A stretch of 64,000 nucleotides of DNA from Arenimonas terrae (GTDB taxonomy: Bacteria; Pseudomonadota; Gammaproteobacteria; Xanthomonadales; Xanthomonadaceae). The position numbers were made by a program, and so were the translations under genes. Shown here in pieces: positions 6,962 to 16,013 of this stretch. The notes under the pieces are model-generated. The model saw nothing but the letters and a program-made list of their open reading frames with translations, was not told the origin of the DNA and searched no databases. Location: the NCBI RefSeq assembly GCF_006265115.1, contig NZ_SMDR01000001.1, forward strand, positions 992,001 through 1,056,000, written 5' to 3'. Each line of letters opens with the position of its first letter. Position 1 is the first letter of the stretch.

Positions 6962-8977
6962 TCAGGGTCCGGCGGCGCTACCGCCACCCCGCGGCAGGAA
7001 GAAGAACTCGCCGCTTTCGTGGCCGGCGTAGCGGATCGGCGAGTATTCGGGGACCTGCGGCACCGGCGAATTGATCGCCCCCAGGGCCAGCGAGCTCGAT
7101 ACTTCCTGGTACAGGCGCTGGGCCTCCAGCAGGCGGTTGTTGTCCTGCAGGACGTTCAGGAAGGCCCGGGCGAAGTAGCTGTGCCGCCCGGAGCCGGTGT
7201 CGGGCACGGGCATCACGCCACCCGAGGTAAGGGCCGTGCGGGAGCGCCCGTTGGCCATGGTCTTGACCCAGGTCGCCCACTTCTCCGGCGGCATCGAGCC
7301 GGCATCGAAGGTCGGCGCCGAGGCCCGGGTCATGGTGCCCGAATAGCAGGAGTCGGCGACCACCAGCACGTGCTTGGCCGCGATGGTGTTGAGGATGTCG
7401 CTGATCGCCGCGTTCGAGATCCAGGTCTTGCTGGCGCCGGCGGCGCCGTCGGTCGGCACCCAATAGCCCTGGCCCGCGGCGTCCACCTCACCGTGGCCGG
7501 CGTAATAGATCAGCAGGTTGTCCTCGGGCTTTAGCTTCTCGCGCATTTCGTTGAGCGCGGTCAGGATCTCCAGCCGCCCGCCGTTGAGCACCAGGCTGGT
7601 CTGGTAGCCGTAGCGTGACTTGAGCAGGGCCGCGACCGCGTTGGCGTCGTTGGCGGCGCTCTTGAGGGTGGCGTAGTTGGGATCGCGGTAGCTGTTGTTG
7701 CCGATCACCACGGCGTAATAGCGGCCGAGCTTCACATCGCGCGGCAGGTCGCCGGCGGCGGCCGGTGCCGTTGCCCCGGCACTGGCCGCCGAGGCGGCCT
7801 GCGGCAAGAGGGTGAAGGCCAGCTCGGCGCGCGCGCCGGCCCGGTCGATCGCCGCGACCTGGACCTGGGCGCCACCGGCCGGCACGTCCACCTTGGCGCT
7901 GAAGCCGCCGTTGGCGTTCAACGGTGCCGGCTGCCCATTCACCGTGATCTGCCGAACCAGCTGCGGCGCGGTCACCCGTCCAACCACCTGGCGCTGGCCG
8001 GGGCCGCCGCGGTACACGGCGGTATTGCGACCGCGCGTGGCGACGAACACCGGGTCGAGGATCTCCAGCATCGGCGCCGCGGCATAGGTGCCGCCGGCGG
8101 CACCCGCCCGGCTTTCCAGCGCGACCAGCTGGGTGCGCTGGCTGTTGATCTGTTCCTCCTGCGCCAGCAGCTGGTTCTCGAGCAGCTTGGTCAGGTCGTC
8201 GTCCTGCCGCTGCCGGGCCTGTGCCAGCTTGGCCTGGGTTTCGCCGAGCTGTCGCTGCGCTTCCTGGAGGGCGCTGCGCCGCTGCGCCAGCTCCTTCTGC
8301 AGCTGCTGCACCTGCTGGCGCAGGGCGGCGGATTCGGCCTCGCCCTCCTGCACTTGCTGCTGCAGGCCGGTGATCTGCTCGTCCTTGGCCTTGATCTGCA
8401 CCTGCACGACCGAGGCGTACAGCAGCTCGTCCTGGATGCCGGAGGCCTCGCGGTAGAGATTGAGCGCCATCGCCTGGTCCTGGGCCACGCCCAGGCCCTG
8501 CTCGTACAGGTAGCCGAGGTTGATCTTCGCGCGGCCGTAGCCCTGGTCGGCGGCCTTCTTGAACCACTGGAAGGCCATGCCGTAATCGGGCGCGGTGCCC
8601 AGACCCTTCGAGTAGATCTCGCCGACGTTGTTCTGCGCTTCGGCGCTGCCCGACATTGCACCTTCCAGCCAGACCTTGAGCGCAGTCTGGTAGTTGGCGC
8701 GGTCGTAGGAGACGTATTCGCCGCCGCGGATCTCGCATTCGGCCTGGGTCGTGCGCACCGGGCGGCGCGCGCTGAGGAAGGTCGCCTGGCGGCCGAGCTT
8801 GCGGATCTGGCCGGGCAGCAGGCAGTCGACGATCAGCAGGTCCTCGGCATTGCGCACCGCGGCATGCGCGGGCGCGGGCGCGGGCACGGACCCGACAGCA
8901 AAAGCGAACAGGCCAGCCGAGACACTAACGAAAAGTCGGGAACGAACCGGACATTGGGTACGCACGATCATGGGCAT
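6962..8977 (-). CDS. Secreted caspase-like (peptidase C14) protein with Sel1 repeats and coiled coil
   Basis: A 671-residue protein with an N-terminal hydrophobic segment ending near AHA, probably a signal peptide. Residues ~100-180 contain Sel1-type TPR repeats (SAEAQNNVGEIYSKGLGTAPDY and a following copy). Residues ~190-290 are a Gln/Glu-rich coiled coil, followed by an Ig-like beta segment to about 400. The C-terminal ~240 residues are a caspase p20-like domain beginning YYAVVIGNNSY, with the catalytic dyad visible as His495 (YYAGHGEVD) and Cys544 (VVADSCYSG). Both catalytic residues are intact, so activity is plausible. It is divergent from the autotransporter gene, with 102 bp between starts. 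Substrate and role are unknown. The start could also be the ATG two codons later. Confidence 0.87.
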   Translation of the reverse strand: MPMIVRTQCPVRSRLFVSVSAGLFAFAVGSVPAPAPAHAAVRNAEDLLIVDCLLPGQIRKLGRQATFLSARRPVRTTQAECEIRGGEYVSYDRANYQTALKVWLEGAMSGSAEAQNNVGEIYSKGLGTAPDYGMAFQWFKKAADQGYGRAKINLGYLYEQGLGVAQDQAMALNLYREASGIQDELLYASVVQVQIKAKDEQITGLQQQVQEGEAESAALRQQVQQLQKELAQRRSALQEAQRQLGETQAKLAQARQRQDDDLTKLLENQLLAQEEQINSQRTQLVALESRAGAAGGTYAAAPMLEILDPVFVATRGRNTAVYRGGPGQRQVVGRVTAPQLVRQITVNGQPAPLNANGGFSAKVDVPAGGAQVQVAAIDRAGARAELAFTLLPQAASAASAGATAPAAAGDLPRDVKLGRYYAVVIGNNSYRDPNYATLKSAANDANAVAALLKSRYGYQTSLVLNGGRLEILTALNEMREKLKPEDNLLIYYAGHGEVDAAGQGYWVPTDGAAGASKTWISNAAISDILNTIAAKHVLVVADSCYSGTMTRASAPTFDAGSMPPEKWATWVKTMANGRSRTALTSGGVMPVPDTGSGRHSYFARAFLNVLQDNNRLLEAQRLYQEVSSSLALGAINSPVPQVPEYSPIRYAGHESGEFFFLPRGGGSAAGP

Positions 8978-9079
8978 GGCTCCAGAGGAAGCTATGCGAC
9001 CCGCGCCGAGGCCCCTTGCAGCGGCGCGTCAGCCGCTATACTCGAGTCGGGGTTATAGCCGCATTCCAGGGGAAAAGCG

Positions 9080-12000
9080 ATGGACTTCTGCAGCGACGCG
9101 GCGACTCGCCGACGGACGGCGCACCGGCTCACCGGCCGGATCTTCAACGGCGTGGCGCTCTTCCTGCTTGCGCTGCTTTCCTTGGCCTGGAGCGGCGAAT
9201 CGCTGGCGCAGAGCTGCGACTTCGTCAACGTCGACCCGGCGCCGAGCAAGCTCGGCCTGCCAAATACATCGGTCAGCTTCACCTTCCAGGCGCAGACCGC
9301 CTGCGCCGGCACGGTCACCGGCACCATCGCGATCACCACCGACTCCACCGGCGGCGCGACCGCGCCGACGACCTTCAGCGCGATCCTGGACACCGACGAG
9401 ACTTTCAGCGTTCTGCTGGGCCCGACGCCCGGCGGCACCGGCACGGTGGTGGTCACCTGCCTGGTCGGCGGCTGCGCCGGCGACACGCTGACCTACACCT
9501 TCGGCACCAACAACGACTTCGACTACATCGCCAACGTGCCCACGCCGGTGGTGGCGAACCAGATCACGCCGTTCACGCTGGGAACGAATCTGCAGTTCAA
9601 CGGCGCACCCGGCGCGCTGGCGACCACCTTCACCAACATCACCAACCCTGCCAACTACGGCACGGTCAATCCTGATGGTGCCGGCGATGCCGACATCACC
9701 CAGAGCATCTTCACCGCCGGCAATATCGTCGTGCGCGGTACGTTGAACTGCCCGGTCGCGTTCGTGCTCGAAGGTTGCGCCGCGGTGGCGCCGGTCGACA
9801 TGCCGGTGCAGATCGAACCGGTGCAGCTGCTGGTGGTCGGCTCGAACACGCCGAGCACGCCCTCGGGCACGCCGCTCACGCTGACCACCGACTACGGCAG
9901 CGCCAGCATCCCGGCCGCCGACGGCACCAACATCACTTGGAGCGTGACGGCCCAGCCCGCCGGCGGCGACGGCGCAGTCGCGGGCAATGCCGTGCTGTCG
10001 GGCGAAAGCACGGCGACCTTCACCGCCACGGTGCCCGGCACCTACACCGTAAACGCCAACAGCGGCTGCACGTTCTGCGCAACCTCGCAGCAGAACTTCA
10101 CCGTCACCGTCACCGCCCTGCCCTACACCCTGGTGGCCGGAAGCGCGAATCCGGCGACCGGCACCGTCGGCAGCCCGACCGCCTTCACCGTGCACCTGGA
10201 ACAAGGCGGCACGCCGGTAAACGCCGCCACCATCCAGTGGTCGGCCAATGCACCCTTCGCGCCGGCGACCTTCACCAGCGGCACCAATGCGACCGGCGAT
10301 GCCACCGCCAGCTTCACGCCGTCCGCCGCCGGCAGCTTCACCGGCGTGGTCACCGCGACCTTCGATCCGGACGGCGTGCCGGCCAGCGGCGATGAACTCA
10401 GCGTCGCCTTCGACGCCAATGTCGCCGCGGTGCCGACGCTGGTGGTCAACAGCGGCGACAACCAGACCACGACGGTGGGCAGCAACTTCCCGGCCGTGCT
10501 GTCGGTGACGGCGGAAAACAGCGGCGTCGCGGCGGTCGGCGTCACCATCAACTGGGTCGTCACGTCCGGCAGCGCCACCATCACCCCCAGCGGACCGACG
10601 GATGCCTTCGGCGAAGCGCACCTGAGCGTGACGCCGACGGCCCCGGGCCCGATCACCGTCAGCGCCACGCGCCAGGACGCGCCGGCAGCGACGGTGAACT
10701 TCACCAACCTGCTGGCCACCGCGCTGCCGTTCACGCTCAACACCGTTAGCGCCAATCCGGCCACCGGCACCGTCGGCACGCCGATCGCCTTCACGGTGCG
10801 CCTCGAGCAGGGCGGCACGCCGGTGAACGCCGCGACCGTCCAGTGGTCCGCGACCGCGCCGTTCGCGCCGGCGACCTTCGCCAGCGGCACCAATGCCGCG
10901 GGTGACGCCGTCGCCAGCTTCACGCCGTCCGCGGCGGGCAGCTTCACCGGCGCGGTCACCGCGACCTATGACCCCGACGGCGTGCCGGCCAACGGCGACG
11001 AGGTCAGCATTTCCTTCGACGCCAACGTCGCCTTCGTCGCGACCCTGGCCGCGACTGCCGGCGGCGGCCAGAACGCCCTGGTGAACACCGCATTCGCGCT
11101 GCCGCTGCAGGTGACCGCGCTCAACAGCGGCATCCCCGCGGTCGGCGTGACCATCAACTGGACCGTCACCGGCGCGGCCACCCTGGTGCCCGGCGGTGCG
11201 ACCGACGGCGCGGGCAACGCCACCGCCACCGTGACCGCCGGCGCCACGGCGGGCCCCGTGACGATCACCGCGGCGCGCCAGGACGATCCGACCGCCACCG
11301 CCGTGTTCAACCTGACCGTGGATGCCCTCGGTGCCCTGGCGATCGTTTCCGGCGACGGCCAGACGCTGGCTGCAGGCGTCGCCTCCGCGCCGCTGGAAGT
11401 CGAACTCAGGGACGCCGGTGGCCTGCCCGTCGCTGGCGCCACGATCAGCTGGAGCGCCACGGCCGGCACGCTGGCCAACGCCACCACCACCACCGATGCC
11501 GCCGGCATCGCCAGCAATACCGTCACCGTCACCACGGCGGGCGCGGTGGACGTCACCGCCAGCTCGCCGCTGGCGGCGGCACCGGCGGTGTTCTCGCTCA
11601 ACGGGGCGCTGTCCAGCCTGCCCGGGCTGAGCGTGCTGCAGGTCGAAGTGGCGAACGCCATCGACAATGCCTGCCCGGCCCTGGCGGCCCTGCCCAGCCG
11701 CACGCCGGCCCAGCAGGACCTGCTGCAGCGCTGCCAGGAACTGACCGCCGCCGCCGGCATCGATCCGCCGGCGGCGATCGGCGCCATCGACCAGCTGATG
11801 GCCGATGTCGCCCTCACCCAGGCCAATGCCGCCTTCAGCGCGCTGCAGTCTCAGTTCCAGAACCTCAAGACCCGCATCGCGGCGCTGCGCAGCGGCACCA
11901 ATGGCACCAGCTTCGGCGGCCTGGCGCTGAACACGCCGGCCGGCCCGATCTCGCTGGGCTCGCTGGGCGCCGCCTTCGGCGCGGTCGAAGAACCGGCCGA

Positions 12001-12901
12001 AGTCGGCACCGACTTCAGCCGCTGGGGTTTCTTCGCCGCCGGCACCATCGGCCGCGGCGAGGCCGATCCCGGCCAGCGCAATCCCGCCTACGACTTCGAC
12101 ATCGAAGGCCTGACCGCGGGCGTGGACTACCGCAAGAACGACAAGTGGATTTTCGGCGCCTCGCTCGGCTACACGCGCCAGGACACCCAGCTGCCGGGCG
12201 AACGCGGCGGCCTGGACACCAACGGCTGGACGGTGTCGGCGTACACGACCTTCTACCAGCAGGACAGCTGGTACATGGACGGCGTGGTCACCTGGGGCCG
12301 CAACGACTACGAACTGCTCCGGCGCATCCGCTACACCCTGCCGCTGGCCGGCGGCGGCACCACCAGCGTGGACCAGACGGCGCGCGCCGATGCGTCGGGC
12401 GACCTGCTCTCCACGGCCACCACGTTCGGCCGCGACTTCAACCGCGGCGCCTGGGGCATCGGCCCCTACGGCCGCCTGCTGTACACCCGGGTCGGCTTCG
12501 ATGCGATCAACGAAACCCTGCAGGCCGGCGAGCCGGGCAGCGGCCTGGGCCTGCGCATCGAGAACCGCGACGTCACCTCGCTGGCCAGCGTGCTCGGCGG
12601 CAAGTTCACCTACACGCACAGTGCGGACTGGGGCGTGCTGATCCCGCACCTGCAGCTGGAGTGGGAGCACGAGTTCAAGGACGACCCGCAGGCGGTGGAA
12701 GCGCGCTTCATCAACGACCCGACCGGCACGGCGATGGTGGTGCGCGGCGACCCGCTCGACACCGACTACTTCCGCCTGGGACTGGGCCTGTCGATGGTGC
12801 TCACCGAAGGCCGCTCGGGTTTCTTCTACTACGAGCAGCTGGTGGGCCGGAACGGCATGTCGCAGTGGAACCTCGCGCTCGGTCTGCGCATGGAGTTCTG
12901 A
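9080..12901 (+). CDS. Autotransporter with bacterial Ig-like passenger repeats
   Basis: A 1273-residue surface protein. An extended N-terminal signal (residues ~1-44, hydrophobic VALFLLALLSLAW) is followed by a passenger made of several bacterial Ig-like (Big-1/invasin type) domains rather than the usual beta-helix. Two copies of a ~202-residue two-domain unit are clear. Residues ~850-960 form a helical linker with two Cys (NACPAL, LLQRCQEL). Residues ~975-1273 are an autotransporter beta-barrel ending in the C-terminal Phe typical of outer-membrane proteins (LALGLRMEF). AGGGGAAAAGCG precedes the ATG. Adhesion is the likely role by analogy with invasin/intimin-like Ig proteins; no ligand can be named. 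Confidence 0.87.
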   Translation: MDFCSDAATRRRTAHRLTGRIFNGVALFLLALLSLAWSGESLAQSCDFVNVDPAPSKLGLPNTSVSFTFQAQTACAGTVTGTIAITTDSTGGATAPTTFSAILDTDETFSVLLGPTPGGTGTVVVTCLVGGCAGDTLTYTFGTNNDFDYIANVPTPVVANQITPFTLGTNLQFNGAPGALATTFTNITNPANYGTVNPDGAGDADITQSIFTAGNIVVRGTLNCPVAFVLEGCAAVAPVDMPVQIEPVQLLVVGSNTPSTPSGTPLTLTTDYGSASIPAADGTNITWSVTAQPAGGDGAVAGNAVLSGESTATFTATVPGTYTVNANSGCTFCATSQQNFTVTVTALPYTLVAGSANPATGTVGSPTAFTVHLEQGGTPVNAATIQWSANAPFAPATFTSGTNATGDATASFTPSAAGSFTGVVTATFDPDGVPASGDELSVAFDANVAAVPTLVVNSGDNQTTTVGSNFPAVLSVTAENSGVAAVGVTINWVVTSGSATITPSGPTDAFGEAHLSVTPTAPGPITVSATRQDAPAATVNFTNLLATALPFTLNTVSANPATGTVGTPIAFTVRLEQGGTPVNAATVQWSATAPFAPATFASGTNAAGDAVASFTPSAAGSFTGAVTATYDPDGVPANGDEVSISFDANVAFVATLAATAGGGQNALVNTAFALPLQVTALNSGIPAVGVTINWTVTGAATLVPGGATDGAGNATATVTAGATAGPVTITAARQDDPTATAVFNLTVDALGALAIVSGDGQTLAAGVASAPLEVELRDAGGLPVAGATISWSATAGTLANATTTTDAAGIASNTVTVTTAGAVDVTASSPLAAAPAVFSLNGALSSLPGLSVLQVEVANAIDNACPALAALPSRTPAQQDLLQRCQELTAAAGIDPPAAIGAIDQLMADVALTQANAAFSALQSQFQNLKTRIAALRSGTNGTSFGGLALNTPAGPISLGSLGAAFGAVEEPAEVGTDFSRWGFFAAGTIGRGEADPGQRNPAYDFDIEGLTAGVDYRKNDKWIFGASLGYTRQDTQLPGERGGLDTNGWTVSAYTTFYQQDSWYMDGVVTWGRNDYELLRRIRYTLPLAGGGTTSVDQTARADASGDLLSTATTFGRDFNRGAWGIGPYGRLLYTRVGFDAINETLQAGEPGSGLGLRIENRDVTSLASVLGGKFTYTHSADWGVLIPHLQLEWEHEFKDDPQAVEARFINDPTGTAMVVRGDPLDTDYFRLGLGLSMVLTEGRSGFFYYEQLVGRNGMSQWNLALGLRMEF
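10142..10747 (+). repeat. Ig-domain repeat unit, copy 1
   Basis: First copy of a ~606-bp in-frame unit coding two Ig-like domains. It opens with SANPATGTVG and includes LEQGGTPVNAAT and TPSAAGSFTG. The first ~290 bp are nearly identical to the second copy at nucleotide level, showing recent duplication or gene conversion. Confidence 0.85.
10748..11330 (+). repeat. Ig-domain repeat unit, copy 2
   Basis: Second copy, directly abutting the first. The first half (to about 11034) matches copy 1 closely; the second half (VGVTINWTVTG...) has diverged and is slightly shorter. Confidence 0.8.
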
Positions 12902-13033
12902 GCCATGCCCCGCAAGCCGTCGGCGCTTCACACCGGCTTCGCCGCCCGGGCCGCGCTTGCGGCCCGGCGCCCGGCGAACGCATGATGGCGGCCATGACCG
13001 CCCCACCTTCGACCTGACGACCCGGACCTACGG

Positions 13034-13735
13034 ATGATCGAATTCGGGCATCTCAGCCACGTCGGACTGCGCCGCGAGCTGAACGAGGACACCTACTACG
13101 GGGACGCCGAGCTGGGCCTGTGGCTGGTGGCGGACGGCATGGGCGGTCACGAGTTCGGCGAAGTCGCCAGCGCCCTGGCGCGCGACGCGGTGGTGCGCGA
13201 GGTCCGCGCCGGCCGCAGCCTCACCGACGCGATCCGCCGCGCCGACGAGGACATCATCCGGCACAGCCGCCAGCGCGCCGAAAGCCTGCCGATGGGCACC
13301 ACCATGGTTGCCCTGCGCATCCACGACAACCGCTTCGAGCTGGCCTGGGTCGGCGACAGCCGCGCGTATCTGTGGAATGGCCAGCTGCGGCAGCTGTCGT
13401 CCGACCACAGTTATGTGCAAGAGCTCATCGACCAGGGCGCCATCACCGCCGAACAGGCGCGCGCGCATCCGCACCGCAACGTCGTGACCCAGGCCCTGGG
13501 CGTCACCGACCCGCAGAACCTGAAAGTCGAAACCCTGTCGGGCGAACTTCGTCCCGGCCAGCAGCTGCTGCTGTGCAGTGACGGCCTGACCGAGGAAGTG
13601 GACGATGCCAGCATCGGCGCCCTGCTCGCCAAGACCGACCTGTCGGCGCAGGAGTGCGTGGACCACCTGGTGTCGGCCGCCCTCGATGGCGGCGGTTCGG
13701 ACAACGTCACCGTCATCCTGCTCCGGCGCAGCTAG
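13034..13735 (+). CDS. PP2C-family Ser/Thr protein phosphatase
   Basis: A 233-residue cytoplasmic phosphatase, the length of the minimal bacterial PP2C (Stp/PrpC) catalytic domain. The metal-binding motifs are all in order: ELNEDTYY, VADGMGGHEFGE, LAWVGDSRAYLW, LLCSDGLTEEVDD and GSDNVTVILL. It should remove phosphate from Ser/Thr using two Mn or Mg ions. Its stop is 3 bp from the stop of a convergent Ser/Thr kinase, an obvious partner pair, though convergent orientation means they are not co-transcribed. Confidence 0.92.
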   Translation: MIEFGHLSHVGLRRELNEDTYYGDAELGLWLVADGMGGHEFGEVASALARDAVVREVRAGRSLTDAIRRADEDIIRHSRQRAESLPMGTTMVALRIHDNRFELAWVGDSRAYLWNGQLRQLSSDHSYVQELIDQGAITAEQARAHPHRNVVTQALGVTDPQNLKVETLSGELRPGQQLLLCSDGLTEEVDDASIGALLAKTDLSAQECVDHLVSAALDGGGSDNVTVILLRRS

Positions 13736-13738
13736 GCC

Positions 13739-15250
13739 TCAGCTGCTGGGCGGCGCCGCCGGAAGCGCCGGCGTGCCGCCCGATTCCGCGGTGGCCACGG
13801 CATCCTGAAGCTGGCGCAGATAGGGATCCTCGCCGTCCACGGCCAGGCCCTTGCGGACCAGGAAACCGCACTGCACCCATTCGCCCCGGTCGCAGGCCTT
13901 GTGCGCATAACTTCGGTAGAACGCCACCACGCTGGCCACGCCCGCGCGCGCCCGCGCGTTTTCCGGATCGATCGCCAGCACGCGGCGGTAATAGCCCAGC
14001 GCGCTGTCGTCGTCGGGATAGTCGAGCTTGCGGCCGACTTCGACCTGGGTCGCATATTCGTAAAGCTTGTCGCCGGCGTTGAGCAGGCGGTCGACCTCGT
14101 CCTGATTGGCGGTGTCCACCGGCTGGGGCATCTGGAAACTCTCGGGCAGGGTTTCGGTCGCCGGCGTGGCGGCGGTCGGCTGGGCGGCCGGACCCTGCGG
14201 CTGCGACTGCGATGGGGGCGCCGTGGCCGGCGTCAGCAGCCACCAGGCCAGCACCGCGGCGCCGAACACGCCGACGCCGGCCGCGGGCCACAGCCAGGCG
14301 GGCCGGCCGCTGGACTGACGCGCGCTGATCCGCGTGCGCTGCTGGGTCGCAGCGCCGGCGGCGATGCGGCCGCCGCCTCCGGCCTTGCGCGCGCTGGTCT
14401 CCTGCAGCACCGCACCCTGCGGCGCGGCTTCCACCAGCTTGTGCAGCGCGTCGACGAAGGCAGCGCCGGTGTTGTAGCGCTGTGCGGCGTCCTTGGCCAT
14501 CAGCCCGGAGACCAGCGGCTGCAGCCATTCGTAGGGCTCGGGCAGCGCCGGCACCGGATGGGTGACGTGCATCAGCGCCACGGTGAACGGATCGCCGGCC
14601 TGGTAGGGCGGCGTGCCCGTCAGCATCTCGTAGAGCACAGTGCCCAGGCTGTAGAGGTCGGAGCGGCCGTCCACGGGCTCGCCGCGCGCCTGTTCCGGGC
14701 TCATGTAGTCGGGCGTGCCGATCGAAGAGCCGGCGACGGTGGAGCTGTTGCTGCCGTCCATCGCCTTGGCAATGCCGAAGTCGGCCAGCACGACGCGGCC
14801 GTCCTTGCGGAACAGCACGTTGCCGGGTTTGACGTCGCGGTGCACGAAGCCCTTCTCGTGGGCGAAATCCAGGCCCTGGGCGATGTCGGTGGCGATGTCG
14901 AGGATGTGCGCCACGCTCAGGCCGCCCTGGCTGATGCGCTCCTTGAGCGTGCCGCCGGGGATGTATTCCGCCGCCAGGTAATAGACGCCGGCATGGCTGC
15001 CGATGTCGTACACCGTCACCAGGTTGGGGTGCTGGAGCTTGGCGGTGATCTTGCCTTCCGTGAGGAAGCGGCTGGCGAACTCGGTGTTGGCGGCCAGTAC
15101 CGGCGACATCACCTTCAGCGCGACCTCGCGGTCGAGCGATTCCTGCACCGCAAGAAACACCGAGGCCATGCCGCCCTCGCCGATCGGGCTGAGGATGCGG
15201 TAGCCGGGGATGTTGATGTCGACCGAGGTGAGCAGGACCGTCGCGTTCAA
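13739..15250 (-). CDS. Membrane-anchored Hanks-type Ser/Thr protein kinase
   Basis: A 503-residue kinase. The N-terminal kinase domain (residues ~17-272) has the Gly loop GEGGMASV, Lys46 (VALKV), catalytic HRDVKPGN (Asp139), DFG (157-159) and GTPDYMSPEQ. A Gly/Ala-rich linker leads to one transmembrane helix (~318-340). A ~160-residue C-terminal, presumably periplasmic, helical region follows, containing two Cys (KACDRGEWVQCG) and TPR-like features. The layout suggests a sensor kinase reading an envelope signal. Its natural opponent is the convergent PP2C gene. No secretion-system genes that often accompany such pairs are nearby. Confidence 0.9.
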   Translation of the reverse strand: MNATVLLTSVDINIPGYRILSPIGEGGMASVFLAVQESLDREVALKVMSPVLAANTEFASRFLTEGKITAKLQHPNLVTVYDIGSHAGVYYLAAEYIPGGTLKERISQGGLSVAHILDIATDIAQGLDFAHEKGFVHRDVKPGNVLFRKDGRVVLADFGIAKAMDGSNSSTVAGSSIGTPDYMSPEQARGEPVDGRSDLYSLGTVLYEMLTGTPPYQAGDPFTVALMHVTHPVPALPEPYEWLQPLVSGLMAKDAAQRYNTGAAFVDALHKLVEAAPQGAVLQETSARKAGGGGRIAAGAATQQRTRISARQSSGRPAWLWPAAGVGVFGAAVLAWWLLTPATAPPSQSQPQGPAAQPTAATPATETLPESFQMPQPVDTANQDEVDRLLNAGDKLYEYATQVEVGRKLDYPDDDSALGYYRRVLAIDPENARARAGVASVVAFYRSYAHKACDRGEWVQCGFLVRKGLAVDGEDPYLRQLQDAVATAESGGTPALPAAPPSS

Positions 15251-15297
15251 GCAAACCTCGCTGTCTCAGACCGGAGCCGATTATCCATAAAGCCGGC

Positions 15298-16011
15298 TCA
15301 GGCTGCCGGTTCGGCCGCGGGCCACAGGCGTTTGCCGGCCTTGCCGGCGATCTTCGCCAGCCGGGCCTCGTGTGCGGCCTGCTCGGCCTCGCTGGCGCGC
15401 AGCACGCGACGCACGCCGGGCACCGGGGCCTCCAGCGCCACCGTGGCCACGGCGGCCCGCGCGTCGCCCGCGGGGGCCAGGCCCAGGTCGCCCTGGCCGG
15501 CGGTCAGGCCAAGGTAGACCTCGGCCAGCAGTTCGGCGTCGAGCAGGGCGCCGTGGAGCTTGCGGTGGGCATTGTCCACGCCCAGGCGCTTGCACAGCGC
15601 GTCGAGCGAGTTGCGCTGGCCGGGGAACCGTTCCCGGGCCATCGCCAGCGTGTCGAGCACGCTGGCGTGCTGCTCCAGCCGGCCGTACTGCGGACCGGCC
15701 AGCGACAATTCGTAGTTCAGGAAGCCGACGTCGAAGCTGGCGTTGTGGATGATCAGCTCGGCGCCGGCGATGAACTCCAGCAGTTCGTCCAGCACGGTCT
15801 CGAAGCGCGGCTTGTCCTGCAGGAAGTCCAGGGTCAGGCCGGTGACCTCCTGCGCGCCAGGCTCCATCTCGCGGCCGGGGTTGAAATAGCGCTGGAACTG
15901 CCGCCCGGTCGGGCGGCGCTCCACCAGCTCGATGCAGCCGACTTCGACGATGCGGTTGCCCTTCTCCCAGGACAGGCCGGTGGTTTCGGTATCGAGGACG
16001 ATCTGGCGCAT
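15298..16011 (-). CDS. dnaQ: DNA polymerase III epsilon subunit (3'-5' proofreading exonuclease)
   Basis: A 237-residue DnaQ. The DEDDh exonuclease motifs are complete: ExoI VLDTETTG (Asp7, Glu9), ExoII HNASFDVGFLNYE and ExoIII HGALLDAELLAEVY. The C-terminal ~60 residues correspond to the region that binds the polymerase alpha subunit. It is part of replisome proofreading. It follows rnhA by 2 bp on the same strand, the usual rnhA-dnaQ arrangement, although in many gammaproteobacteria these two are divergent. Confidence 0.95.
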   Translation of the reverse strand: MRQIVLDTETTGLSWEKGNRIVEVGCIELVERRPTGRQFQRYFNPGREMEPGAQEVTGLTLDFLQDKPRFETVLDELLEFIAGAELIIHNASFDVGFLNYELSLAGPQYGRLEQHASVLDTLAMARERFPGQRNSLDALCKRLGVDNAHRKLHGALLDAELLAEVYLGLTAGQGDLGLAPAGDARAAVATVALEAPVPGVRRVLRASEAEQAAHEARLAKIAGKAGKRLWPAAEPAA

Positions 16012-16013
16012 GC

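Noticed and set aside
10142-11330. Tandem repeats considered as a CRISPR or mobile element
   Set aside because: The repeats are ~606 bp, in frame and code for Ig-like domains; there are no spacers, cas genes or terminal repeats.
12947-12966. CGGGCCGC-GCTT-GCGGCCCG hairpin after the autotransporter as terminator
   Set aside because: No T-run follows; it may be a weak or Rho-assisted end but cannot be supported.
9053-13006. Very long open frame (about 1300 codons) on the minus strand opposite the autotransporter
   Set aside because: It is an antisense shadow produced by high GC and strong codon bias; its translation is low-complexity Gly/Arg/Ala with no domains, while the plus strand has a full signal peptide-Ig-barrel architecture.
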